From positions 1,860,001 through 1,924,000 of the forward strand of contig NZ_JAAQTL010000001.1 of the NCBI RefSeq assembly GCF_011742875.1: 64,000 nt of DNA, read 5' to 3'. Source of the stretch: Luteibacter yeojuensis (GTDB lineage: Bacteria; Pseudomonadota; Gammaproteobacteria; Xanthomonadales; Rhodanobacteraceae). Below are positions 25,615 through 35,689 of this stretch, piece after piece. Position 1 is the stretch's first letter. Each line of letters starts with the position of its first letter. The notes below the pieces were generated by a model. That model saw only the letters and a program-made list of their open reading frames with translations, did not search any database and was not told the DNA's origin. The translations under genes and the position numbers were made by a program.

Positions 25615-27311
25615 GGGAATTCCTCGATCAGTTTCTGTGCCAGCGCGCGAACGTCGCCTGCGTAGTCGGCCACCCGCTCCTCGCGGATGCCGGCCACCAT
25701 ATGGCCCGCCTCGAGATCCGGCGGTACCGTCTCGACCCATACGCGGCCACCTGCGTCGTAGACCGCCTGGGAGCCCGCCACCGCGTCATTGCCGCGGCCG
25801 GCGAAGACGATGGCCAGCGCGTCGGCACCGAAGCCGCCGGCGAGCGTGCTGAGGATGCCGTCGATCGACGGTCCGTTCGCGCTCGAGGCGGTGCCGTCCT
25901 CGCGCACCGTGACGCTGCCGTCGCGGCGGATCTGCACGTGCGCGCCACGCGGCACGACGACGCAGTCGCCGTGCACGGCATGACTGCCGTCGGTCGCGAC
26001 CCGCGCCCGGCCGAGGCGCGCCGCGAATGCCTGGGTATCGTCGTGATGGGCTACCACCAGCAGCACGCCGGGCACGCGCGCCGGAAGCGCGGCGAGGAAC
26101 GCGGCGATCGACGCCTCGCTTTCCTCGGCGCCGGCGAGCGCGATGACGCGACGCACGGCGCGGGGCGCCGCCTCGAGGAACATCTCGTGGCTGAAGTCGC
26201 CGTCCGTACGCGGAGCGATCGCTTCCTCGATGGACACCAGTTCCAGGGTGAGGCCCGCTTCGAAACCGTGGCTACCGTCGTCCACCACGTCGTGCGCGAG
26301 GTACTCGGCCGCACTCATCGTCTGGATGCCGAATTCGGCCGGCTCGGGACGCGGCACCGGTTCGACCGCCATCGTGTCGTGGTCGACCAGGTCCCATTCG
26401 GGCACGGGTGGCGGCACGTACTCGGTGGCGCGCGACTCGATCTGCACGGAAGGCGTGCCTTCCTGCGCGGCGCCGGGCAATCCGTCCTCCAACGACGTGA
26501 GGCTGAGACGGCCCGCGTCGAATCCTTCCTCGGGCTGAGCCTCCGGTGCCGGCGTTTCCTCGACGACTTCGAAACCGGAGAGGTCGAGCGAGGCGAGTTC
26601 GGTGAGCTGGACCGGCGCGGACGGCACCGATTCCAGATCGTCCTCCGCCAGCGGACCGGAATCGGCAAGCAGGGCTTCGAGCTCCGCGGCCTGTTCGGAT
26701 GGATCGGCGTTGCCGCCGTCGCCGTCGGCGTCGTCGGCCAACGGCGTGGAGAAACTCAGTTCGTCGTCGACGCCTTCGGCCACGGACGGCGCTACGTCCA
26801 CCGCGACCGTGTCGACCGCCGGCATCGGGGTTTCCGGATAGCCGTGGCTTCCCGTGATCGCCAGGTCGTCGACGAGCGGTTCGTCGAAGCTTTCCTCGGC
26901 CGGTGCCGCGATGCCCGCGAGCGCGGCGACACGCGGCTCGATGGCGCGCGCGTCTTCGGGACGCGGCGGATCGAGCGCCATCTCGCCGATCAGCTTCGCG
27001 GCCAGGTGGCGCGCCCAGCGGGCACGGTCCCAGCCCTCGAGCTTGCGGCTCGCATCCGCGTCGTTGAACACGAGGCGCGGATGCCCGCCCTCGACGGTGT
27101 CGTAGAGCCGGTCCAGGTCGTCGTCGGCCGGATTGTCCAGGTCGACCACGACCACGTCGGCCGAGGAGCCGACGAGTTCCGCCGGCGCGAACGAACGCAG
27201 GTCCGATTCGTAGACGATCCGCGCGCCCTGGGCGACGAGCGCTTCCCGCAGGTCCGCGGAAAGGCTGGCATCGTCGAACAGCAGCGCGACCGTCGCCTCG
27301 CGATCAGCCAT
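25611..27311 (-). CDS. chpB: ChpB, CheB-type methylesterase with altered active site
   Basis: This 566-residue protein has a receiver-like N-terminus (about 5-110) without a canonical phospho-Asp loop, then a long acidic, low-complexity linker (about 115-365), then a CheB-type esterase domain (about 375-560). The domain keeps the histidine (VVAHHDD for the usual VQHMP) and aspartate (AGRGNDAV for TGMGxDG) positions, but the nucleophile serine of GASTGG is replaced: the segment reads LAGAEESEAS. It may therefore be inactive or use another residue. It overlaps chpA by eight bases and chpC by four. P. aeruginosa ChpB is about 340 residues, so the linker is a large insertion. Confidence 0.82.
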   Translation of the reverse strand: MADREATVALLFDDASLSADLREALVAQGARIVYESDLRSFAPAELVGSSADVVVVDLDNPADDDLDRLYDTVEGGHPRLVFNDADASRKLEGWDRARWARHLAAKLIGEMALDPPRPEDARAIEPRVAALAGIAAPAEESFDEPLVDDLAITGSHGYPETPMPAVDTVAVDVAPSVAEGVDDELSFSTPLADDADGDGGNADPSEQAAELEALLADSGPLAEDDLESVPSAPVQLTELASLDLSGFEVVEETPAPEAQPEEGFDAGRLSLTSLEDGLPGAAQEGTPSVQIESRATEYVPPPVPEWDLVDHDTMAVEPVPRPEPAEFGIQTMSAAEYLAHDVVDDGSHGFEAGLTLELVSIEEAIAPRTDGDFSHEMFLEAAPRAVRRVIALAGAEESEASIAAFLAALPARVPGVLLVVAHHDDTQAFAARLGRARVATDGSHAVHGDCVVVPRGAHVQIRRDGSVTVREDGTASSANGPSIDGILSTLAGGFGADALAIVFAGRGNDAVAGSQAVYDAGGRVWVETVPPDLEAGHMVAGIREERVADYAGDVRALAQKLIEEFP

Positions 27312-30300
27312 GATGAACTCCGAGCACGTCGTTGATCTGCACGATGAGGTCGTTCTCCTGGTACGGCTTGCCGATGTAACGGTCCACGCCGATGTCGAAG
27401 GCGCGCTGGCGATGCTTGTCGCCGGTACGGGACGTGATCATGATGATCGGCACCCCGGCCAGGCGCTCCTCCGCCTTCATCTGCGTCGCCAGCTCGTACC
27501 CGTCCATGCGCGGCATCTCGATGTCGAGCAGCATCAGGTCGGGCACGCGCTCGTTGAGTTTCTCGAGCGCATCCACGCCGTCCTTCGCCGTCATCACCTC
27601 GAACTCGTGGCGCTCGAGCACGCGGCCGGTGACCTTGCGCATGGTGATCGAATCGTCGACCACCATCACCAGAGGCTTCACGCGCACCTCGTCCTGCGCG
27701 CGCGGCGCATGCGGCATCTGCGACTCGGCCTCGAACGCGCGGCGCGCCACACCGTGGCGGACCAGCGGGGCGAGGTCGAGGATCATCAGCACCGAACCAT
27801 CGCCCATGATCGTCGCACCGAGGATGCCCGGCACCGAGCTCACCTGCGGACCGACCGGCTTCACCACGATTTCGCGGGAGCCGAGCACGGCGTCGACGCG
27901 GATCGCGGCACGCAGGTCGCCCGAGCGCGCGAGCAGCAGCGGGATGTCTCCTTCGTCCGGCGACGAGACCACGTGCACGCCCAACAGCTGCGGCAGGTCG
28001 TGGATGCCGTATTCCTCGCCCAGGTAATCGAAGGCGGGGTTGGCGTCGGCCATGCGATGGGCCAGTTCGTTCGGCGCCATGCGGGCTACGCCGTGCACCG
28101 AGGTCATCGGGATCGCGAAGTTGGTTTCGCCGATGCGCACGATCAGGGCCTGGGTCACCGCAAGGGTGAACGGCAGGCGCATGACGAAGGTGGTGCCGCG
28201 GCCCTTCTGCGATTCGATGCCGAGCGTGCCGCCGAGCTGCTTGATCTCGTTCGCCACCACGTCCATGCCCACGCCGCGACCGGCCACCTGGGTGACCTTT
28301 TCGGCGGTGGAGAAGCCCGGCACCTGGGTGAGCTGGAAGATCTGGTCGTCGGACACGCGCGCATCGGGACGCAGCAGGCCGCGCTCGATGGCCTTGGCGC
28401 GGATCGCGTCGCGGTCCATGCCGCCGCCGTCGTCGGACAGGCGCACCACGATCTCGGTGGCTTCGCGGGCCACCTGGATGCGCACCGTGCCTTCCGGATT
28501 CTTGCCCGCGGCTTCGCGTGCGTCCGGCGTCTCGATGCCGTGCGCCACGGCGTTGCGCAGCATGTGCTCGAACGGCGCCTTGATGCGGTCGAGCATGTTG
28601 CGGTCCATTTCGCCGTTGGCGCCCTCCACCACCAGCTGCGCGCGCTTGCCGACGTCGGACGCCGCCTGGCGCAGCGTGCGGCGCAGGTTCGGCACCATGG
28701 CGTCGAACGGCAGCATGCGCGTCTGCATGAGGCCTTCCTGCAGCTCCGCGTTCACCCGCTGCTGCTGGAGCAGGAGATTCTCGGACTGGCGGGTCAGCTC
28801 GTCCAGGATCGTCTGCAGCGAGACAAGGTCGGACACCGACTCGGCCAGCGCTCGCGAGTACTGCTGCAACTGCGAGAAGCGGTCGAGTTCCAGCGGGTCG
28901 AAGTTCGACAGGCCGGTGTCGCGGTGCTCCTGGTGGTAGCGCGCGATGATCTGCGCCTCGGTTTCGATCTCGAGCATGCGCAGCTGGCTGCGCAGGCGGC
29001 TGACCGTCTGCTCGTGCTCGGTGAGCGCCGAACGGAAGCTGGCGGTCTGCTGTTCCAGGCGCGAACGATAGATCGACACCTCGCCGGCGTGGTTCACCAG
29101 CGTGTCGAGCATGTCGGCGCGAACACGGATCTGTTCCTGCGACGCGCGCTGGAGCTCCTCTTCCTCGAACTCCGGCAGGAGTTCCGGAAGATCGCGTTCG
29201 AGCACGGGCTCCGCCTCGGGTTCGGGCAGCGGTTCGAACACGGGCGCGGGCGCGTGTTCGATGATCGCGGCCTCGCGCTCCTCGCGATAGGCCTCGGCCG
29301 TGAGCGTGTCCGGTGCGATCGGCGAGCCGGCGAGGCGCGCGAACGGCTCGATATCGGCGTCGGCGAGCGCGATCGGCTTGCCCATGGCAATGGACTGCAC
29401 CATGCCGTGCAGACGATCGAAACCGACCTCCGTCGCCTCGATGGCGGGACGGTCGCTCTCGCGCTGGCCACCGGCCACCGCGTCGAGCAGCGCTTCCATC
29501 GCGTGCGAAAGGTCGCCGACCGCGGAGATACCGGCCATGCGCGCGCTGCCCTTCAGGGTGTGCAGGTCGCGCTGCAGGGCGGCGACGTGCTCCGGCTGCT
29601 CGGGCTCGGCGCGCCAGGCGGCAAGCGCGGCGTCCGCATGGTCCAGGATCTCGCGGCCTTCCTCGACGAACACTTCGAGCAGGTCCGGATCGATATCGGC
29701 GTACGGCGACAGCTCCGGCACCAGGGACGGCACAGGCTCTTCGACCGGCGTATGCACCGGCGGCGCGACAGGCTCGTGCGACTGGTCCTCGATCTGGACG
29801 GGTTCGTCCGCGAGCGCCGGCGGCTCGGACGCCGCAAGGAACTCGTCAGACGCCGCAGGCGGTTCGACCGATTCCGCAGACAACTCGATCGGCTCCGGGG
29901 ACAACTCGACCGGCTCCGCGGCCACCTCGACCGACTCCGCGGAAGCGGACTCGTCGTCGTTCCCGGCGTCCTCCGAAGCGAAATCCACCAGCCCGTCGTC
30001 GACGTGCAACACCTCGCCGTCGCGAGACATCGGCTGCGGCAGCGCCTCGTCTTCGGCGGGTGCCGGCGACGCGGCACCCTCGAGCTCGCCGAGCAGCGAC
30101 CGCCATGCGGCATCTTCCTCGGCGTCGTACTGGAGGATCGGCCGGACGTCGCCCTCGGGCTTCTCCACCTCGGGTTTCTCTATCCCGAAATCCTCGAGCG
30201 AGGCCAGCAGTTCGGCGGTGAATTCGTCGCTGGACGCGATCGGTTCCACCGGCACCTGCTCGATGCCCGGCAAGTCACCCTCTTCCGCGAGCTCGTCGGC

Positions 30301-33300
30301 GATCAGCTGCTCGTCCAGCGAAGGAATGCTCGCTTCCACCGGCTGCTCGGGCAGGTAGGCCTGTTCGTCCTCGAAGGCCGGCACGGACGCCACCGCGTCC
30401 TCTTCGGCATCGAGTGCCAGCTCGTCGTCGAGCGGCATCGGGTCGGGTTCGTAGAGGATGTGGGCGACCGTCGCTTCCGGCTGTTCGTCGCGCAATGCGG
30501 CGATGCGCGCGGCAAGCCCCACCACGTCCGGCACCCGCGGATCGGGTGCGTCGAACTGGTCCATGACGTGGTCGACGAGATCGGCCGCCTCGGTAAGCAC
30601 GGCGACGCCCTCCCGCCTCAACGGCAGGCCGGTGGCGCGCACGCGCTTGATCAGGCCTTCCAGCGGCGCCAACACCTGGATCAGCACGGGGATGTCGACC
30701 ATGCCGATCGCGCCGTGCAACGTATGCACCGCGCGCAACAGCCCGTCGTCCACCGGCAGCTCGCCGTCGCCCGTCATCGCGAGGTTCGCGCGGATCACGG
30801 TGAGGTACTGCGCCACTTCCGCACGGAGGATGTCGAGCAGCACCGCGTCGACTGGCGGTAACGGCGGAGCGACGTAGGCGGGTTCGGCGGCCTCCACCGG
30901 TGCGGCCGGCTCGGCCGGCGCGGACTCGATCGCCGCGGGAGCTTCCGGCGTTTCCGCCGGGGCCTGGCCGTAAGCGGCGAAACCGGCGGTCGGGACCGCC
31001 GCGATGGTGTCGCGCGGCACGCGGCGCTTGACCTTGCTGCGCACGCGATGGATGGAGTTGCGCGCCACGTCCTCGACGAACGCCATGTCGCCCATCGCCA
31101 GGCGATCGGCCGTTTCCATGATCGCGGCGATCGGCGCGGCCGGCGTGGCGTCGCCTTCCAGCGCCGCCTTCAGCTGCGGCAGCGCGTCGACGGCGTGGCG
31201 GACCAGCGCCTGCACACCCTCGTGCGAGGCAATGGAGCCGTCGAGCACGCGGTTGAGCATGTTCTCCACCTTCCAGGAGAACTCGCCCAGGAGGCGCGCG
31301 CCGACCAGCCTGCCGGAGCCCTTCAGGGTATGGAACGAGCGGCGGATCGGCACCAGTGCGTCGCCGCGCTCCGGGTCGGCGAGCCAGTGGCCCAGCGCGG
31401 CACGGAGGTTGCCGATCTCTTCCTCGGTTTCCTCCAGGAAAATCTCGCGGATCTCGTCGTCGATGCCGTCGACCGTGATCTGGAAGCCGGCGAACTCGGC
31501 CATGCCGGCACCGCCGACGTCCTGTTCGATTTCTTCCTCGATCTCCACCCAGTCATCCTCGGCGGCCGGGGAGGCGGATGCCTCCTCGACGACGGGAGCG
31601 GATGTCGCCGCGGCGATGGCGGCGTCTTCCTCCGCGGGCGCTTCGTCCACGAGGTCGAAACTGTCGGCGAAACTGGCGACGGTCTCGCCAGGGTCGGTAC
31701 TGGTCGCGGGCACAGCGATGTGTTCGATGGCAGCCGCCTCGATGTCCTCGAGCGCGGCATCGCCGAGCGCTTCCTCTCCTTCCCCGGCATCGACCGGCAC
31801 GGGCCAGTAGCCGAGTTCGGCCAGGCTCTGCTGGGTGACGTCGAGGATGTGCTCCAGGCCGCCGCGATGCTCGCGCGCCGCCTCGAGGTAGTACTCGAGC
31901 GCGGCCAGCGCGTCGGCGAGGCGATCCATCTGCGTGCCGTTCGGCACGCGGCGGTCGCCGAGCAGTTCGCGGTGGATGAACAGGCCGATGCCATCGGCGA
32001 GTTCGGCCGGACGACCGGCACCGAGCATGCGCATCGCGCCGCCGATCTCCGCCATCTGCTCGGGGGCACCGGCGAGCTGTTCGTGGTCCCACGACGATTC
32101 GACGAAGCCGACGATGGCGTCCTTCACCTTCGCGGTGTTGGCCGTCGCTTCGCGCATCAGGGTGGAAAGGATGTGGCGCGCCTCGCTGCGCGGCAGCGGC
32201 GACGGGCCGAGGTCGCTCGGTGCCGGCGCTTCGCCGTCGGCACCCAGGCGTTCGATGTGGTCGTCGAGCGACGCTTCGACGTAGAGCAGCGCGCCGGCGA
32301 CGTCGAGCAGCGACTCCTCGTCAGGCGCGCGCGTCCCCGTGGCGATCTCGCCGAGGATCCGGCGCTGTTCGCCGACGACGCGGCGCGGCACGCCGAGGGC
32401 CAGCATACCCAGCGTGTCGCCGACGCGGTCGAGCACCTCGGTCTGCTGGCCCAGCTGGGCCGGATCGCCGTCGGGACGGCGCAGGAACAGGTCGAGCGAT
32501 TCCTTCACGCGCAGCAGGTCGTCCTTGATCGCGGCCGACACGGTATCGAGCAGGGCACGGTTGTGACCCGACATCGAGCCGCGTGCGTGCTCCACTTCCG
32601 AGGCTTGCGGCAGCAGGCCTTCGAGGCGATAGGTCTGGCGCAGTTCCTCGATACGCTCGCTGCCTGGCTTGGCCTGGGCCACGTAATACAGAAGCTTGCG
32701 CGCGAGTTCGTCCGCATCGCCGTTGAGCAGGGCTTCCTCGCCGCCGTCGACCAGCTCGCGGATCGAGCGGTCCACGCGGCCGATCAGCTGACGGACGTCC
32801 TTATCGTGTGCGCGCAGGACGCCGCGCTCCAGGCCTTCGAGCACGCCCGCGGCGATCCACCACAGGCGGCGGCCGGCGATGGTGTAACAACGCGCGGCGA
32901 TGCTGTCGAGCGTGGCGCGCATGCCGAGCAGCTGGCGCTCGTTGCCCTGGCCGCGGAACCACGAGAGCAGCTGCTGCTGGAAGCGCACGCGCAGTTCGGC
33001 GAGTTCGCCGCGCTGCGCTTCGGCGGCCGCCGGATCGTTCGCACCCGGTGCCGTGGCCGGCAGCATGGTGTCCAGGTTCGGCGTGAACAGCGCGGACTCG
33101 TGCAGCGACTGCTCGCCGCGGCTCGCGCGCAGGTCGTTGAGCAGCGGCAGCAGCACGATGGGAACGTCGCGGTGGCCGCTCTGCAGGCGCTCGAGGTAAT
33201 CGGGCATCTGCATCATGCCGCGCATCAGCGCCGCATAGGCATCGTCGCGCTGGGCCACGCGGTCGTCGATCAGCGCGGCGACCAGCTGCTCCATCTCGCC

Positions 33301-33507
33301 GACGACCATCGCTGCCCCGTACAGCTCGACCATACGCAGCGTGCCGTGGACCTGGTGCAGGTCCGCGGCGCAGGTGTGCATGACATAGGCGTCCCGCGAA
33401 TCCTCGACGTACGACTCGAGGGCCTGGCGCGCCTTGGACAAGGCGTCGTCGAGCTCGGCCTTGACCCAGTGCAGCGTGGTGAAATCGGTATGGTCTTGAA
33501 GTCTCAC
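27304..33507 (-). CDS. chpA: ChpA hybrid chemosensory histidine kinase
   Basis: This 2067-residue CheA-type kinase is the core of the Pil-Chp system that controls twitching and surface sensing. A FimL-like N-terminal region (1-150) and helical repeats lead to three visible Hpt histidines: HTLKGS (about 726), HTLHGA (about 927, Lys replaced) and HTLKGS (about 1317). Long acidic Pro/Ala/Glu-rich linkers lie between them. The dimerisation/HATPase core spans about 1480-1790 (NAVAHGIETPD about 1651, GRGVGMD about 1745), followed by a CheW domain and a receiver (about 1945-2065) with Asp near 1993. P. aeruginosa ChpA has about 2470 residues and more Hpt sites. It starts four bases after pilJ. Confidence 0.95.
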   Translation of the reverse strand: MRLQDHTDFTTLHWVKAELDDALSKARQALESYVEDSRDAYVMHTCAADLHQVHGTLRMVELYGAAMVVGEMEQLVAALIDDRVAQRDDAYAALMRGMMQMPDYLERLQSGHRDVPIVLLPLLNDLRASRGEQSLHESALFTPNLDTMLPATAPGANDPAAAEAQRGELAELRVRFQQQLLSWFRGQGNERQLLGMRATLDSIAARCYTIAGRRLWWIAAGVLEGLERGVLRAHDKDVRQLIGRVDRSIRELVDGGEEALLNGDADELARKLLYYVAQAKPGSERIEELRQTYRLEGLLPQASEVEHARGSMSGHNRALLDTVSAAIKDDLLRVKESLDLFLRRPDGDPAQLGQQTEVLDRVGDTLGMLALGVPRRVVGEQRRILGEIATGTRAPDEESLLDVAGALLYVEASLDDHIERLGADGEAPAPSDLGPSPLPRSEARHILSTLMREATANTAKVKDAIVGFVESSWDHEQLAGAPEQMAEIGGAMRMLGAGRPAELADGIGLFIHRELLGDRRVPNGTQMDRLADALAALEYYLEAAREHRGGLEHILDVTQQSLAELGYWPVPVDAGEGEEALGDAALEDIEAAAIEHIAVPATSTDPGETVASFADSFDLVDEAPAEEDAAIAAATSAPVVEEASASPAAEDDWVEIEEEIEQDVGGAGMAEFAGFQITVDGIDDEIREIFLEETEEEIGNLRAALGHWLADPERGDALVPIRRSFHTLKGSGRLVGARLLGEFSWKVENMLNRVLDGSIASHEGVQALVRHAVDALPQLKAALEGDATPAAPIAAIMETADRLAMGDMAFVEDVARNSIHRVRSKVKRRVPRDTIAAVPTAGFAAYGQAPAETPEAPAAIESAPAEPAAPVEAAEPAYVAPPLPPVDAVLLDILRAEVAQYLTVIRANLAMTGDGELPVDDGLLRAVHTLHGAIGMVDIPVLIQVLAPLEGLIKRVRATGLPLRREGVAVLTEAADLVDHVMDQFDAPDPRVPDVVGLAARIAALRDEQPEATVAHILYEPDPMPLDDELALDAEEDAVASVPAFEDEQAYLPEQPVEASIPSLDEQLIADELAEEGDLPGIEQVPVEPIASSDEFTAELLASLEDFGIEKPEVEKPEGDVRPILQYDAEEDAAWRSLLGELEGAASPAPAEDEALPQPMSRDGEVLHVDDGLVDFASEDAGNDDESASAESVEVAAEPVELSPEPIELSAESVEPPAASDEFLAASEPPALADEPVQIEDQSHEPVAPPVHTPVEEPVPSLVPELSPYADIDPDLLEVFVEEGREILDHADAALAAWRAEPEQPEHVAALQRDLHTLKGSARMAGISAVGDLSHAMEALLDAVAGGQRESDRPAIEATEVGFDRLHGMVQSIAMGKPIALADADIEPFARLAGSPIAPDTLTAEAYREEREAAIIEHAPAPVFEPLPEPEAEPVLERDLPELLPEFEEEELQRASQEQIRVRADMLDTLVNHAGEVSIYRSRLEQQTASFRSALTEHEQTVSRLRSQLRMLEIETEAQIIARYHQEHRDTGLSNFDPLELDRFSQLQQYSRALAESVSDLVSLQTILDELTRQSENLLLQQQRVNAELQEGLMQTRMLPFDAMVPNLRRTLRQAASDVGKRAQLVVEGANGEMDRNMLDRIKAPFEHMLRNAVAHGIETPDAREAAGKNPEGTVRIQVAREATEIVVRLSDDGGGMDRDAIRAKAIERGLLRPDARVSDDQIFQLTQVPGFSTAEKVTQVAGRGVGMDVVANEIKQLGGTLGIESQKGRGTTFVMRLPFTLAVTQALIVRIGETNFAIPMTSVHGVARMAPNELAHRMADANPAFDYLGEEYGIHDLPQLLGVHVVSSPDEGDIPLLLARSGDLRAAIRVDAVLGSREIVVKPVGPQVSSVPGILGATIMGDGSVLMILDLAPLVRHGVARRAFEAESQMPHAPRAQDEVRVKPLVMVVDDSITMRKVTGRVLERHEFEVMTAKDGVDALEKLNERVPDLMLLDIEMPRMDGYELATQMKAEERLAGVPIIMITSRTGDKHRQRAFDIGVDRYIGKPYQENDLIVQINDVLGVHHG

Positions 33508-33511
33508 TGCG

Positions 33512-35545
33512 TTAGCCCGGCAGCTTGAAGTTCGCGACGGACAGGCGCAGGTCGTTCGCGAGCTGGGCCAGGTTGCCGATCGACTCGGCCGTCTGGCTCG
33601 CGCCCAGCGACGTCTGCGAGGTGATCTCCTGGATGACGTTCATCGTCGCCGAGGTGTCGGTCGCCGCGGCGGACTGCTGGCGTGCCGCCGCCGAGATGTT
33701 CTGAATCAGCGCCGAGAGGTCGTTCGAGACGCGCTCGATGTCGCCCAGCGCCGTACCGGCGTCCTCGGCCAGGCGGGCACCGGCCACCACTTCCGCGGTG
33801 GTCTGTTCCATCGAGCTGACGGCCTCGTTGGTATCGGACTGAATCGTCTGGACCAGGGTCTCGATACGCTTCGTCGCGCTCGCCGAGCGTTCGGCGAGGC
33901 GCTGCACTTCGTCCGCCACCACCGCGAAACCGCGGCCCGCCTCGCCGGCCGACGCCGCCTGGATGGCCGCGTTCAAGGCGAGGATATTGGTCTGTTCGGC
34001 AATGTCGTTGATGAGTTCCACGATCGAGCCGATCTCCTGCGACGACTCGCCCAGGCGCTTGATGCGCTTGGAGGTTTCCTGGATCTGGTCGCGGATGGAA
34101 TCCATGCCCTGGATCGTCTCGCGCACCACTTCGGCGCCACGCGACGCGATCTGCACCGAGCGCTGCGCCACGTCGGCGGATTCGGCGGAATCCTTCGACA
34201 CCGTGTCCATCGAGGTCGCGATCTGGTTGATCGCTGAGGTGGCCGAGGTGATCTGCTGCGCCTGCTGCTCCGCCGCGTCGGCGAGGTGCATGGCGGTGGC
34301 CTGGGTTTCCTGCGCCGCCGCCGAGACGCGCACCGCGGTCTCGTTGATCGTGGTCACGAGGTTGCGCATCTCGTCCACGGCGGAGTTCATGGCGTCCGCG
34401 ATGGCGCCCGTGATGTCCTCGGTCACCGTCGCCTTGATGGTCAGGTCGCCTTCGGCGAGCGTGCCCATCTCGTCCAGCAACCGCATGATCGCGGTCTGGT
34501 TACGCTGGTTGAGTTCGGACGTGGTCTCGAAGCGGCGGCGCTGGTCGCGCACCAGGTTGTAGACCAGCAGCAGCGCGAACAGGACCGCGCCGATGGCACC
34601 GAGCAAGCCCCACCAGACGTTCGGGAACAGGCGGGTCAGCGGCAGCCTGGCGATCTGGTCGGCGGACTCGTTCGCGCGGAGCAGCACGGTCTGCGAATCG
34701 AGCGAGGCCTGGTTGCCGGCGCGCTTCACGTCCTGCAGGTTCGGCGACGCGGTGACCAGCTGGTTCACCGGGTCCACCAGGTCGCCCCAGGAGGTCTGCA
34801 TGCCTTCGAGGATCTTGCGCGCGTTGCCGTCGCTGATGGCGCGCACGCCGCCATCGGGGTTGCCGTCGATCAGGCCCTTGAGCACCGCACCGTACAGCTG
34901 CGCGTCGCGGGACAGGCCGTCGGCCGCCGACTGCGCGGCGTCGCCGCCCTGCAGGATCTCCTGCACGCGGCGGATCATGCGGTCGGCCATGAGCATCCAG
35001 CGGGCCAGGGTAAAGGTCTGCTCCACCGAGGCGTTCTTCTGCTGGACGATGTTCAGGACCTCGTCGGTGCGGGCGTTCAGCAGCGGCATCTGCTTGGAGA
35101 AGAGGTCGGCGCGTTCACCCGAGGACAGGACCAGGTCCTTGTTCGAGAGGATCTTGCCGATGTCCGCGTCCAGCTGGTGCCAGGCGTTGGACAGAGCCCC
35201 CACGGAGCGGCCTGCGTTGGTCAGGTTGCCGTCGGCGTAGGCCGGCATGCCGGTCTTCTCGTCGCCCTTCACCAGGCGCTGCACGGCCGAATCGATCGTG
35301 TTCCTCGTGGCCGCCAGTTCGCGGAAGGAGTCGCGGTTGCCGTCCGACGCCTCGAGCGCGTACTTCGCGGTCTGCTGCGAAAGCACCTGCACCTGGGTCG
35401 TGAGCGCGATGGCTTCGCGATCCTCGCCGTTCTTGTTGTTCAGCCACCAGAAGTCGACCGACGCCAAACCGATCGCCAGGAGCAGGAACACGATGACGAT
35501 CGTGTAACCACGTTCCCGGCCTGCGCCGCCTGCTGTCGTGCTCAT
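33512..35545 (-). CDS. pilJ: PilJ, methyl-accepting chemosensor of the Pil-Chp system
   Basis: This 677-residue receptor has membrane helices near 14-34 and 320-340 enclosing a large periplasmic sensor (PilJ/type IV pilus MCP domain, seen twice as heptad-rich helical modules), a HAMP region (340-400) and an MCP signalling hairpin with tip [28 protein letters not shown]. The start at 35545 is set by GGTGGGAT directly upstream and the first helix. It lies 144 bp after pilI and four bases before chpA. No CheR/PilK gene is present in the cluster. Confidence 0.95.
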   Translation of the reverse strand: MSTTAGGAGRERGYTIVIVFLLLAIGLASVDFWWLNNKNGEDREAIALTTQVQVLSQQTAKYALEASDGNRDSFRELAATRNTIDSAVQRLVKGDEKTGMPAYADGNLTNAGRSVGALSNAWHQLDADIGKILSNKDLVLSSGERADLFSKQMPLLNARTDEVLNIVQQKNASVEQTFTLARWMLMADRMIRRVQEILQGGDAAQSAADGLSRDAQLYGAVLKGLIDGNPDGGVRAISDGNARKILEGMQTSWGDLVDPVNQLVTASPNLQDVKRAGNQASLDSQTVLLRANESADQIARLPLTRLFPNVWWGLLGAIGAVLFALLLVYNLVRDQRRRFETTSELNQRNQTAIMRLLDEMGTLAEGDLTIKATVTEDITGAIADAMNSAVDEMRNLVTTINETAVRVSAAAQETQATAMHLADAAEQQAQQITSATSAINQIATSMDTVSKDSAESADVAQRSVQIASRGAEVVRETIQGMDSIRDQIQETSKRIKRLGESSQEIGSIVELINDIAEQTNILALNAAIQAASAGEAGRGFAVVADEVQRLAERSASATKRIETLVQTIQSDTNEAVSSMEQTTAEVVAGARLAEDAGTALGDIERVSNDLSALIQNISAAARQQSAAATDTSATMNVIQEITSQTSLGASQTAESIGNLAQLANDLRLSVANFKLPG

Positions 35546-35649
35546 ATCCCACCTCACCCAAACCTGGCAAAGCAATGACGAAGCGGCCCGCGGACCGCCC
35601 CTCCGTTCCCATCGCGAGGCCGGCCAAGCCGCCCCCACCCATCCTGTAA

Positions 35650-35672
35650 GGGGCGGCCACGCGGCCGTCCCC
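35650..35672 (-). promoter_or_regulatory. hairpin in the pilI-pilJ gap
   Basis: GGGGCGGCCACGCGGCCGTCCCC forms a stem of about nine pairs with one mismatch and a 4-nt loop, in the only long (144 bp) gap of the pil-chp operon. No T-run follows on the minus strand, so an mRNA processing or pausing role is more likely than termination. Confidence 0.4.
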
Positions 35673-35689
35673 TCCCCCTATGGAGGCGC

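Noticed and set aside
27310..30861. Long open frame antisense to chpA
   Set aside because: It is rich in His/Arg/Asp/Gly with no domain, lies opposite a fully supported kinase, and arises from high GC third positions.
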